Shown: piece after piece, positions 54,603 to 64,000 of the stretch
How the letters are laid out: each line of letters starts with the position of its first letter
Position numbering within the stretch: position 1 is the first letter of the stretch
Assembly (NCBI GenBank): GCA_037447655.1
Contig: JBBHKE010003160.1
Coordinates: 62,001 to 126,000, forward strand
Length of the DNA: 64,000 bases
From: Zygnema cylindricum
Taxonomy: Eukaryota > Streptophyta > Zygnematophyceae > Zygnematales > Zygnemataceae
Direction: 5' to 3'
Translations under genes and position numbers: made by a program
Notes under the pieces: generated by a model
What the model was told of the DNA's origin: nothing
The model's database searches: none
What the model saw: only the letters and a program-made list of their open reading frames with translations

Positions 54603-55984
54603 TGTTGTTCTTTGGTCTAAAATAGACCGCAGAAGCCACCCAAACTATCATGCAAAAAGCTAAGCAAAAATAGGTCGACGAACAATCATTTGAAATGCAT
54701 CCTCCATTTAACATACAACAACATTTAGGGTTTCATGGAATAATCAACATAAATAAACCCTATGACAACATCTAAGGTTTGATGGAATAATCGACATAAA
54801 CAAACCCTAGGAAAAATGCATAAACAATGCATATCAAACATATATAAAACAACACAAATAAATAATAAAAACAAATGCATCACACATAAACAAGAGTATA
54901 ATCAAAGTATAATCATTATATCATTCAAAGTGCATGACCTAATCGACAACCCTAAAAGTCTACATCTTCGGTCCCCACTTTACTAACCAGCATTGATTAT
55001 TGATTCCTAACAAAGCTCATTCCTATATATACACTTGTGAGCTGTCAATGAATTGCTACATGTCAAAATAGCCAACGTACCTTCCACTAAGTAGTATTAC
55101 ATCATGAGAACCTATTACGACAAATAATCCTAACTGTAAGTGTACACCTGAAAGTCAACCAATCATAAGCGTACACTTGTCGGCAAGTACGACAACACAC
55201 AAATTAAACTGCCGAAACCCTAAATGATCATCTAAATAAAAACTGTCATAATCAATACTAAATTATTATTACACATACGACAAAACAATGTTATTTCAAA
55301 TATTTTCACCGACGCGTCCGCAAAATACGCGTCATAAGCGACAACTCGCTTAGTCACTTGTAGATAGATCCACGTAGTGAACCGACATCGCATATGTACG
55401 GTCCACTAGATAATGTGTCATAAAAAACAATGTGGTCCCTTAAAAATATAGGTAGACGCCGTTCCCCCTCCACGTGTACCATGACTAACTTGTCAAACAA
55501 TCCGGAACGTCCAAAAATAAATATCGTGTGATTGACGCGATTTCGCGTCACCACTTCATAAAAAATCTCGGCGGCCTATATCCGCCGTCCGTCGCTCTTA
55601 ATCGGCACCCTTGATGTCGCGCCGCGTGGTCATAAAAAATCCACTTGTCGAAATAATATCGTACAGCCGAAATCATTTTCGTACCGCAAGCGCGTCCTTT
55701 GTAATAAATGCGCTTGTCGCATTTTGTTTCGTACGCCATGCGTACATTTTCACACTTCGAAAATTTCAAATCGGATCGCTTCGCGATCCGCCGTCCATTT
55801 ACATTGCGCATTCCGCGCCACTCAATTAGTCCTTCACGTACATTTAATTTTCTTCGTACATTTACTCCCCCAATCCGCAAATCTATTCGAACCTCCACAC
55901 TACATCGCGTAAATGCGCACGCACGCAAACACGCGCACGCACGAAACGCTCCGTACGCACGAAACTAAGTTTTCAAAAACAACA
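54603..55984 (-). repeat. LTR 3 of the tandem array
   Basis: 1382 bp. It ends at the LTR terminus, not at a random point, which shows that the array ends in a complete LTR and is followed by the taata repeat. Confidence 0.93.
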
Positions 55985-56375
55985 TAATACTTGTGAGGGA
56001 AAGCACTTTGGAGCTTTGTAGGGGAAGTGACAGGGGGACTGCATTTACAGCTGGTGGTGACTGGCGGAAGCGTGATGTGAGGAACGACGGTGATGAGCAG
56101 AAGCGTGATGAAAGGAAGAAAGGAAAAGGTAAACCTTATCGAAACTTCGGTGGAAGGAGAGGGAGAGGAAAAGAAAGGGGAACTTTGAGAAAGGGGGTTT
56201 GCTTCGCTTGTAAGAAACCGGGTCACTATATGGAGGAGTGTCCTTGCTTGGAAGAACTTAGAAGTTTGTATGTGAATGAGGAGGAATGAGAGGAAGAGGA
56301 GAAGGAGGATGAAGAAATCTTGGAGCTTCTTCACATCGGTAGAATGGAGAAGAGAGAAAAGTACACTGAAATTCC
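55985..56375 (+). pseudogene. Family-2 Gag, 3' part with zinc knuckle
   Basis: In-frame continuation of the gag at 49289. It encodes LVRESTLEL, a basic Arg/Gly/Lys-rich stretch (RNFGGRRGRGKERG) and an intact CX2CX4HX4C knuckle CFACKKPGHYMEEC. One in-frame TGA (56287-56289) lies in the Glu-rich tail, after which the same frame continues to 56375. There a solo LTR interrupts codons for E-I-P. The basic stretch and the knuckle suggest RNA binding is retained in this otherwise reduced family. Confidence 0.87.
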
Positions 56376-57687
56376 TGTTGATATTTATGTATTTTCTAGG
56401 TCTGTTTTAGGATAGAAAAGTAGCAGAGGCAGTATGCCTCTAACCTCTTTCTCCAAGCCCCCACACTTGTTGTAGTCACTGAAGGCTCGAGAGGGAGTTA
56501 GAGCCATGGCTACCTAAGCTCTCCAGAGAAACAGTAGTAGATAATAGATATGTTTACTAAAAAGATATTTGACTGACCCAGGAATTGATCCTGGTACCTA
56601 CCAGCCGTCAAACACCCCGCATTCGTTAGCTTTGTCCATTTAGCCTAGGACTAATGTTACGACATATAGGGCTTGACAGATCTTTATATAGTTACACATA
56701 GGGTTTTCCATTTAATTGGATTACGGTATATGGGGCATAGAAACAGTTGTACTTTTAGTACCGGACGAAATAAAATATAAAGACATTTATTTCGACGGTC
56801 CGTTATAAATGACGATGTAAATCGAACGGCCGTGGTTAGGGTCGACATCCCGGAAAGGAAAATTTGGCAGTTTGCAGACGCCGCCACTGCGGATGACAGG
56901 TGGCAACATCATACGGGCTTACGGAATTTCCGGAATGGCAGAAAACAAATCTGGAAGTGATAAATGTCGCACTATGGCGATTTCGTACATTGTACGTACA
57001 CAAAGTACTTCGCCATTTGTACTTTCTTATACAGTACCGTTTTTAGGGCGTGGCATGACCTGGAGCCTCGTGGAGAGATAATATTTGACGTCACAAATTC
57101 CGAGAATTAAAAGAACGAGTCCAGATAAGACACGTGCTGGTTTTTGGCCTTGTCGTACGATGATCGTACAAAAGGTACACCGGCACCTGTACCTTTATGT
57201 ACTTTACAGTCTTGTCATTGGTTCGTACTTTAGTACTAGGGGGCTTAGAGAGGGGTTTGAGGACTTATAATATTTTCTGGTAGGTAGCTGCCTCTCCCAG
57301 AGAGCACCTTATATAAATGGTAAACTTTGGCCAGCCATAACAATCAATTCAGTTGACCATTTTCAGTGATTCTTTTTGTTGCGGACTCAGGGGAGTCCAC
57401 GCTACACAGGAGTGTAGTCGATCAGAGTTTTTTGCCTGCCTGGGTAGCTGCAATTCTAAGGGAAAGTCAAAGTGGGTGAATGTGTCCAAATCTCATATTC
57501 TAACTTTGCATTCTGTGGTGGAACTGAGCACACACAAAGTCTTCTTTCACAGGGGTGAAGATGTAATGGGGTTTTGATTGTCAAAGGCTCAATCATTTGG
57601 GTTTATATAAACTTGGAGTTGGCACTTCCTAGATTAGCTTCTTTTGATCTGCGAATTCTGTGTGGCAATGGAGCCCATAGAATTTCA
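56376..57687 (+). repeat. Solo LTR of family 2 inside L
   Basis: 1312 bp, TGTTGATATTTATGT to AATTTCA, flanked by attcc on both sides (56371-56375, 57688-57692). There is no internal region, so this is a solo LTR left by LTR-LTR recombination. It is about 150 bp longer than L's own LTRs. Extra promoter-proximal sequence (cgtggcatgacctggagcct) lies around 57050-57180. Confidence 0.9.
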
Positions 57688-58413
57688 ATTCCACGAAGGC
57701 AACAGTATGCTTTTGGAGGTATAAAGGAAGTAAAGAGAGAGGAGGCACTTAAGGATGTCAAGGACTGTAGAGTGGATGACTTAGAAATGAGAAAGTCAGA
57801 TCTAGGATCCATAAGTGAAAATGGGAAAGATAAAATTAATGAGGATAATTTTATAGATATTTTGAAAACAGAAAACTGGTCGGAAAGGGAGACTTCAACG
57901 GATTCTAGGGAAAGGGGAGAAGTGAAACTAGAAGGGGTTTTTAAGGATAAGGGAGTAGTGGAATATTTAATGAAAGGTTTAGGGGAGGAGAAATATTTAT
58001 TGGGAATAAATTTAGAAAGTGAGAGTGGAAAGAAATCCATGGGAGAGAGAGAGGAAAGTTCATGTTTTGGGGGTAATGGATTTGACATCACTAAAGGGAG
58101 GGATGACATTTATGAAGGTGTGCATGTAAAAGGGTTAGCACCTGGGCATGTGTTGCAGATTGGAGATGGGGCTGGCTGTTTGAATTGTTAGAGGGAAATC
58201 GGATTTAGTGTGGATGGAAAAGAGATGAGATGGATAAAATCTTTGCTCGGATTTATGAAAAGTGGGATGCTAAATAAAATGTGTGATGCAATTATTTCGG
58301 TTCATCTAATGCACTGTTTCAAGTACAAGATTATTTTCTTAAAGTTTTATGAAAGAAAAGGAAACGAAATAAAAAGAGAAAGAGGGAAACAGAGTGTGTG
58401 TTTATTTGTGTGA
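57688..58413 (+). pseudogene. Family-2 reduced pol: linker, RT tail, RNase H remnant
   Basis: It continues the gag frame after the solo LTR (IPRRQQYAFGG aligns with IPRRQKCAYGG of family 1). Protease and integrase are absent. A charged linker (STDSRERGEVKLEG) resembles the integrase-RT linker of family 1. Then comes only the end of RT (GLGEEKYLLGINLESESGKK, aligned with DMGEAKYILGIQVERDRKRK), followed by a shortened RNase H (GHVLQIGDGAGCL, WIKSLLGFMKSGML). A TAG at 58189-58191 interrupts it, and the frame ends at 58413. Element F shares the same shortened RNase H. The reading stays open across the deletions, as if they were made in frame. Confidence 0.82.
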
Positions 58414-58451
58414 GGGAGTCGAAAGGAAAATAGATTAGAAAATAAAGGGAG

Positions 58452-59614
58452 TGTTGATATTTGAGTATTTTCTAGGTCTGTATTATAATAGGAAAAAGGT
58501 GGAGGCGGTCTACCTCTAACTCCCTTTACCAAGCCCCCACACATGTTGTAGTCACTAAAAGCTAGGTAGGGTGATAGAGCCATGGCTGCCTAAAGCTTTG
58601 TAGCAGACAGGTAGCAGAAAATAGATGGGTTAACTAAAAGTATTGACGAACCCAGGAATTGATTTTGGAACCTGCCGTCCGTCAATATAGCTGTTAGCTT
58701 TGTCCGTTTAGTCTAGGACTAGTACTAGGACATATAAGGTTTGATAATTATATAAATATGTACGCGTAGACGAATTCACTAAACACCGCGAATAGATCTT
58801 TAGTACATAGAAACAATTTCGAGTAGTACGGTTTACGCGAAACTAATACCGCACATTTGTTTCGACGACGAAACAAATACCGCGCACATATTTTCGACGG
58901 GTAAGAATGAATACCGGATTTAATTGACGGTCGTGGTGCTAGCCGAGATTTCGGAATGGCCGCCTTCGAGTTTTCTGACGCCGCCACTCCAGATGACACG
59001 TGGAAATGCTGTGGAGGATTGCGGAATCTCCTGAGCGCAAGATAACAAATTTGGATGTGACATTTGTCACCCGTATGGTCTTGCCGTACAGTTGTCGTAT
59101 AGAAAGTACTCCGGCGCCTGTACATTTATGTACGATACAGTCCTCTGATTGGCGCCGTACTTCAATAGAAGGGGTTTAAAAGGGACTAGGACTTAGAATA
59201 TTTCTGGTAGGTAGGTGACTCTCCCAAAGAGCACCTTGTATAAATTGCAAACTTTGGCCAGCTATAACAATCAACTCAGTTGACCATTTCCAGTGATTCT
59301 TTTTGCTGCGGACTCGGGGGAGTCCACGCTATACAAGAGTGTACTCGGTCAGAGTTTTTTGCCTGCCTAGGTGGCTGCATTTCTAAGGGAAAGTCAAAGT
59401 GGGTGAATGTGTCCAAATCTCATATTCTAACTTTGCATTCTGTGGTGGAACTGAGCACACAGAAAGTCTTCTTTCACAGGGGTGAAGTTGTAATGGGGTT
59501 CTGATTGTCAAGGGGTCAATCATTTGGGTTTATATAAACTTGGAGTCAGCAATTCCTCAAATACCTACTTTTGATATGCGAATTCTATGTGGCAATGGAG
59601 CCCATAGAATTTTA
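58452..59614 (+). repeat. 3' LTR of L (family 2)
   Basis: 1163 bp, TGTTGATATTTGAGT to AATTTTA, preceded by the purine tract AAATAAAGGGAG and followed by the gtact target repeat. Confidence 0.9.
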
Positions 59615-59619
59615 GTACT

Positions 59620-60200
59620 TTCCATCTCCATATACAAACAAGAAAGATCATTACAATAATCTAACATCTTTCTTCCTTTGTAAGTGTTACTCACTAGCTT
59701 TTGCTCAGCCAACTGGAGCTCCTAAATTGTACCAGCTCTATAGATCTCCACCAAACTCACCCACAACTCCTCGGCCTTGTAAATGTGAAGGTGAGGGGTG
59801 GCCAAAGCTTTAGTGAGGTGCCTTAGAATGAAGTTTTTCGCAGCCATGTTTACGTTTTCCAACATTTGAGTATCGTTCTCCACGGTTTTCATGGCCGCTA
59901 CTTCCGTTGCCGCTGCAATAGGAGAGAGGGGTGTCTCTTTCCCTTTCCCCTTTTTTGACACACTGCTATCCTTATCATCTGCCTCCTCCGCGGAAGTAGT
60001 TGCTGCTGCAGGAAACCTTACTCCTCCAAATCCTGGTGGAGTTCGCGAAGGTGGACGTTTCACTTGTCCCTTGACGATACCCAGTATCGTTTTTCGCACA
60101 AAACCCCCATCATCATGGCTTCCCAATAGATGAACCCAAATCCATTAAAGGTGGGTACCCTAGAGGGTGGGCCCATAACCTGAAATTTTGTGTCCTCCAT
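59620..60200 (-). pseudogene. Gag N-terminal part of J
   Basis: The minus strand encodes the gag start of J. An in-frame ATG in the LTR end (60200, MEDTKFQV) leads through the PBS ATG (60176-60174) into MGPPSRVP. The body has KNFILRHLTKALATPHLHIYKAEEL. A frameshift near 60095 destroys the WEAMMMGALCEK region. The gag is then cut at 59620 by element L and continues at 48119. Confidence 0.87.
60167..60180 (-). other. Primer-binding site of J
   Basis: Sense GGTTATGGGCCCAC next to the LTR end AATTTCA. Confidence 0.88.
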
Positions 60201-61204
60201 TGGACGATAAGAAAACAGGAAGCCTTTAGATAGTTTTTAACAAAACCACTTCAAGCCATATTCATTGCTGCCCAAGATGGCGAACTGACAGTTTGACTGC
60301 ACCCCTGTGCAGCGTGGACTCCCCTGATTCCGTAGCAAAAAGAATTTTTTTTTTCACTGAAAACGGCCTAACAACTGATTAGTTATGAGGTAGCAAAGAT
60401 GCCAACTTCTATTCAAGCTCTCTACGAGAGAGGTTCTATCTACCAGAATCCCCTAAGTCGTAAACCCCTCTCACAACCCCTATCTACTGAAGTACACTCC
60501 AATCAAGAGACTATAAAGTACCAAAAAGTAAAAAGGCCGATGTACTTTCTGTGCGGCCTCTGTACAACAACGCCACGGAGTGGATGCGTGTCGCCGTCTA
60601 AATCGCCCTTATGTTGCCAGAATCCCGCTGCTCAATTCAATCTTGCCACATATCGCTAGGTCACGCCACATCACGCCACGTCCGAAAATCGCCAAAGTGA
60701 CCATTACGAGGCGCCGGCGAGGATAAACGTCGTCGGATAAAGACCGGCATTTAATTTACGCCGTCGAAATAAATGTCCGATTCATTTGTTTTGTGCGGTG
60801 GATTGTACGCACTAAAACTGATATGTTCCATTTTTTCCTATTTCACTGTTATGGTAATCGGATTATTGTTTTATTCAATTTTTAAATAAATATCGTATCC
60901 CATAAAGTGGAACGAACTTGTATGACAGACCTGTTAGAGCTAAAGGTTACGCCACGCTCTGCCGGTCGGAGGTTCGAGGCCTGCAGGACTTAACCTTTTG
61001 TTGAGAGTGACTTAGGTCACTCTTAAGTCCTACCTATGGAGCTAAGGCAGCCATGGCTCCACCACCCTCTCTATCCTTCTGTGACTACAACAAGTATGGG
61101 GGCTAGAGGGAAGAGGTGGAGACAGGCTGCCTGCGCTTTACTTTTCCTGTTTTTACTAATGTATTAGACCTAGAAAATACTTTATAAATCTAATAATTTC
61201 AACC
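60181..61204 (-). repeat. 5' LTR of J
   Basis: 1024 bp. The sense start is GGTTGAAATTATTAG at 61204, where the usual TG is mutated to GG. Subtype-Y features match the 3' LTR at 43095-44111. Confidence 0.87.
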
Positions 61205-61583
61205 CCATGCACGACCTCTATAGTATTCGTTAAATGAATTATATCACACTTAACAATTTATATATTTGTGAAATCTTATATGTCTCAGCACCTATCCTAG
61301 ACTTATATGATAAAGCTAACCGCTACCGGCTAGTTTGATAGACGGTAGGTACCAGGATCAAATCATGGGTGTGTCAAGGACCCTTTTAGTAAATCTACTA
61401 AAACTTCATCTTTTCTCTCTCAGGATAACACAAGCAGCCATAGCTCTATCTCCCTCTTCAACCTACAGTGACTTCAACAAGTGTGGGAGCTGAAGAGTGG
61501 AGTTAGAGGCAGACTGCCTCAGCTTTTTTTCTGCATTTAATTTTTGACCTAGAAAATACTAAGAAACACCATTAATTTCTACA
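61205..61583 (-). repeat. Family-1 LTR, second half (element G)
   Basis: 379 bp that complete the LTR begun at 42421. The sense strand starts TGTAGAAATTAATGG at 61583. It contains the antisense tRNA-like block near 61300-61370. Confidence 0.87.
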
Positions 61584-61683
61584 CTCCCCTTTTTTTCTAG
61601 TCACCTTTTAAGTTCATACAACACTTCTCCCTCCAGAAAATTAGCTTAGGGGAAGGCACAAGTTTGGTCATCCTATTTGCTAC
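61584..61683 (-). pseudogene. RNase H C-terminal tail of family-1 element G
   Basis: It starts with the purine tract and the last codons of a family-1 RNase H (the TKLVPSPKLIF-type tail). The piece is only 100 bp, cut at 61683 by element N. The rest of G is not in the window unless it lies beyond N. Confidence 0.75.
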
Positions 61684-62689
61684 TGTTAAAATTACTAGAT
61701 TTAGAGGGTATTTTCTAGGTCTAAATAGATTAGAAAAATAGGGAAAAATATAGGGCGGACAACCTACCTCCACCTCCTCTCTCTAGCCACCATACTTGTT
61801 GTAGTCACTAAACGATAGAGAGGGTGGTTGAGCCATGGTTTTCCTAGTTCAACAGGCAAGACTAAAGAGTGACTTATGTCACTCTTAACAAAAGGTTGAG
61901 TTCAGCAGGACTCGATCCTCCGACCGGCAGAGCGAGGCGTAGCCGTCAGCTTTAACCGCTCTGTCGTATGAGTTTTTTGATATACATAGGGTGTGATAAT
62001 TATTTAAATTGTGTTTTGATCATGAATCCGATTAACGGAATGACAAATGAAAGAACATAGAACTAAGAAATATGTAGTGTGAATATTATCTTGCACGAAA
62101 CAAATGAATTGACATTTGTTTTGACGACCAATATTAAATGTCGGTTTATGATCCGACAGAACATATCGCTGCTGAAATCTGAGAATGGTTACCTTGGCGG
62201 TTTTTGGACGTGGCGTGACCTGGCGACACGTAGAGAGATAACATTCGGTTGCACGAATTCAAGAGAACACAAGGAGAGTGAAAAGTGGACACCCGTCCAC
62301 TCAATGACTTTGCCTTACACAGGCTGTACAGAAAGTACATCGGCTGTAGTACGAATCTCTATTCTACAGTCGTTTGATTGCTTCGTATATCAGTAGATAA
62401 GGATTGTGAGAGGGGCTTAGGACTTTGAGAATTCGGTAGGTAGGGATCTCTCTCTCTTAGAGAGTTTTTTATAAACTTGGTATCTTAGCCACTTCATAAC
62501 TAATCAGCAGGCTGGCCCTTTCATGATTATTTTTGCTACGGACTCAAAGGAGTCCAAGCTGCACAGGGGTGCAATCAGATTGTCAATTTGTTCTCTTGGG
62601 CAGCACTAGTTGTGCCTGGAAGCGGGTTAGTTAAAAGCTATCTAAAGGCCCTCTGAATTATATAGTCCAATGGAGGACACAGAATTGTA
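61684..62689 (+). repeat. 5' LTR of N (subtype Y)
   Basis: 1006 bp, TGTTAAAATTACTAG to AATTGTA (CA mutated to TA). A TATA-like TTATAAAC lies near 62469. Confidence 0.88.
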
Positions 62690-62703
62690 GGTTATGGGCC
62701 CAC
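62690..62703 (+). other. Primer-binding site of N
   Basis: GGTTATGGGCCCAC. The ATG at 62694 opens gag. The upstream LTR ATG frame is closed here by TAG (gaattgTAGg). Confidence 0.88.
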
Positions 62704-64000
62704 CCTTTAGGATGCCCACTTTGAATGGATCTAGGTTCATCTATTGGGAAGCCATGATGATGGGGGCTTTGTGCGAAAAACGATATTGGGGTATTGTTAG
62801 TGGACAAGTGAAACGTCCACCTCAGGGAACTCCACCAAGGTTTGGTGGAATAAGGTTTTTTAAAGCAACCTCTACTGCAGCAGAGGAGGGAGATGATGGG
62901 GACATCAGTGTGTCTGAAAATGAGTAAGAGAAGGAGACGCCTCTTACTCCTATTACCACAATACCTGGAGCGGCGACTGTGAAGACCGCGGAGAACGACA
63001 CCCAAACGTGGGAAGATATCAACATGACAGCCAAAAACTTCATTCTAAGACACCTCACTCAGGCTTTGACAACCCCCCACCTTCGCATGAACAAGGCCGA
63101 GGAGTTGTGGGTGAGTTTTGTGGAAACTTATAGAGCTGGTACTATTCAGAAGCTCCAATTGGCCGAACAAAGGTTAGGGAATTACACTTACAAAGGGGGA
63201 AATATGTTAGACTATTCTAATGATCTCTCTTGTTTCTATATAGAGATGGAGAGTGCCGAGTGGACAAGTGTAATGAAGATGAAAGTTAACACTCTCATCA
63301 TCAAGTTACCCGACGAGTATGAAAACATAGTGTACCGAGTACAAAAAATGAGTGACAGTTCATGGAAGTGGAACACAGTGGTCCAGATGATACTAATGCA
63401 GGAGAACACAATTGAGATAAGGAGGGGGGGGGGAGAGCATCCTAGCTCTAGCTGCAGGAGGAAACCGATGGGGGAAGGATCCGAAGGAACCATTCAAAGA
63501 AAAGAGAGATTAGTCTAGAGGATTGAGGCCCCCAAAGGGTCTTTGTCCCTTTTGCAAAAAGGCGAGACACTTGATAGCGGATTGTGTCAAGCTGTCGGAG
63601 CTGAGGATCCAAGAGAACCATGGAGGGGGTTTTTCTAGAGGGAAGAAGATGGCAGTGGTGGTCACAAAAGTGAGAGGAGAGACCAAGGACGAGTCCTCTG
63701 AGGAGGAGGATGGGGATCTTTTTCAAAACGAGAGTCTGGAGGAGAAGGAGATCCCTCGCAAACAGAAGTGTGCTCTCGGAGCAATTCGGGAAGCTCCACA
63801 GTAGGATGGATTATTGACTTAGGTGCATCCATGCATATGTGTCGTGATAAGCAACTCTTTACTAAGCAAAGAAAAATCCCTACTGTATAGATAGAGTATG
63901 GGGATGGATGAGTGGTTACAACAGATCTAGTGGGGTCGGTAGATCTGAAAGTCTTAGTGGAGGGAAAGACTTCTATACTCACCATCTCAAATACACTGTA
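62694..64000 (+). pseudogene. Gag and protease of N, broken
   Basis: Gag starts MGPPFRMPTLNGSRFIYWEA. TAG interrupts it at 62925-62927, after which the frame continues (KTAENDTQTWEDINM, YRAGTIQKLQLAEQR). An expanded run of G near 63424-63433 shifts the frame. The zinc knuckle CPFCKKARHLIADC is kept near 63547. Protease reads WIIDLGASMHMCRD, so the catalytic D-S-G is D-L-G, and a further TAG lies near 63888. Pol beyond protease lies outside the window. Confidence 0.88.

Larger units (their letters stand above)
50027..55984 (-). mobile_element. Non-coding LTR element as a tandem array (3 LTRs, 2 internals)
   Basis: The structure is LTR-internal-LTR-internal-LTR, 5958 bp, with a 2288-bp period and perfect outer target repeats. 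Each internal starts (minus sense) with the primer-binding site GGTTATGGGCCCAC, next to an LTR end, and closes with a purine tract CGGGGGAG before the next LTR. No gag or pol is present, so it must rely on proteins of other elements. A single unit would be 3670 bp, between the TRIM and LARD size classes. The copies differ at only a handful of positions by eye. Confidence 0.93.
48120..59614 (+). mobile_element. Family-2 non-autonomous copia L (gag-bearing), itself invaded twice
   Basis: A plus-strand element with LTRs 48120-49284 and 58452-59614 and a perfect 5-bp duplication. Leaving out the tandem array (50027-55984), a solo LTR (56376-57687) and their target repeats, its internal region is about 1.89 kb and the element about 4.2 kb. 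It has gag but no protease, integrase or RT core. Confidence 0.9.
43095..61204 (-). mobile_element. Family-3 copia J, split by later insertions
   Basis: The outer LTRs (43095-44111 and 60181-61204) belong to one minus-strand copia element inserted into a family-1 LTR. The 5-bp flanks agree at 4 of 5 positions. Its gag is interrupted by family-2 element L (48120-59614), and its integrase-protease part by a family-1 fragment (46696-47448). Without these inserts J is about 5.9 kb. Confidence 0.87.
61684..64000 (+). mobile_element. Family-3 copia N, 5' part (runs off the window)
   Basis: A 5' LTR, primer-binding site, gag and protease on the plus strand, inserted in the RNase H tail of element G. 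The right end and target repeat lie outside the window. Confidence 0.88.

Noticed and set aside
50027-55984. Satellite DNA or segmental duplication
   Set aside because: TG...CA ends, primer-binding sites, purine tracts, a complete final LTR and a 5-bp target repeat fit an LTR element array better.
50027-55984. CRISPR-like or other prokaryotic repeat array
   Set aside because: The repeat unit is 2.3 kb with LTR structure, and everything around it is eukaryotic retrotransposon.

Overview
The window is eukaryotic repeat DNA made almost entirely of nested LTR retrotransposons. No host gene is recognised with confidence. A plant source is most likely: the LTRs carry G-box motifs (CCACGTGG), the primer-binding site matches the initiator tRNA-Met anticodon arm as I recall it for plants, and dense copia/gypsy nesting is typical of plant heterochromatin. 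The species cannot be named from this sequence.

Four kinds of LTR element occur. (i) A decayed Ty3/gypsy element (1-154, 6547-8159, 14610-about 15106, minus strand) is cut by two copia insertions. (ii) Ty1/copia family 1 has LTRs of about 1.05 kb; its best copy is 8160-14609, with a 1424-codon open gag-pol frame. (iii) Copia family 3 is related to family 1 and has many broken copies on both strands. (iv) Copia family 2 is a short non-autonomous derivative that keeps gag but has lost protease, integrase and most of RT. A fifth, non-coding LTR element sits as a tandem LTR-internal-LTR-internal-LTR array at 50027-55984.

Layout. 1-15106: gypsy element with copia B (155-6546) and copia A (8160-14609) inside it. 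15186-31613: family-1 element C, split by family-3 DNA (D, 18557-24939, minus; E, 25578-31613, plus). A detached inverted piece of C's integrase lies at 24940-25577, which points to an inversion. 31624-34787: a family-2 remnant (F) joined to an unrecognised gene-like block. 34788-40137: family-3 fragments H and I and a 10-base N gap. 40138-42420: sequence of unknown origin. 42421-61683: a four-level nest, family-1 LTR > family-3 element (43095-61204) > family-2 element L (48120-59614) > tandem array (50027-55984) plus a solo LTR (56376-57687). 61684-64000: the 5' end of another family-3 element, N.

The main biological point is a shared copia design. All three families and the non-coding array use a primer-binding site complementary to the anticodon arm of initiator tRNA-Met, which implies priming by a half-tRNA as in Drosophila copia. 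In the coding families the ATG inside that site is in frame with Gag, and an in-frame ATG also lies in the last bases of the LTR. The LTRs also share a tRNA-like block, a U3 hairpin with covarying stem, and an R/U5 hairpin. All coordinates were read by eye; identities were not computed.
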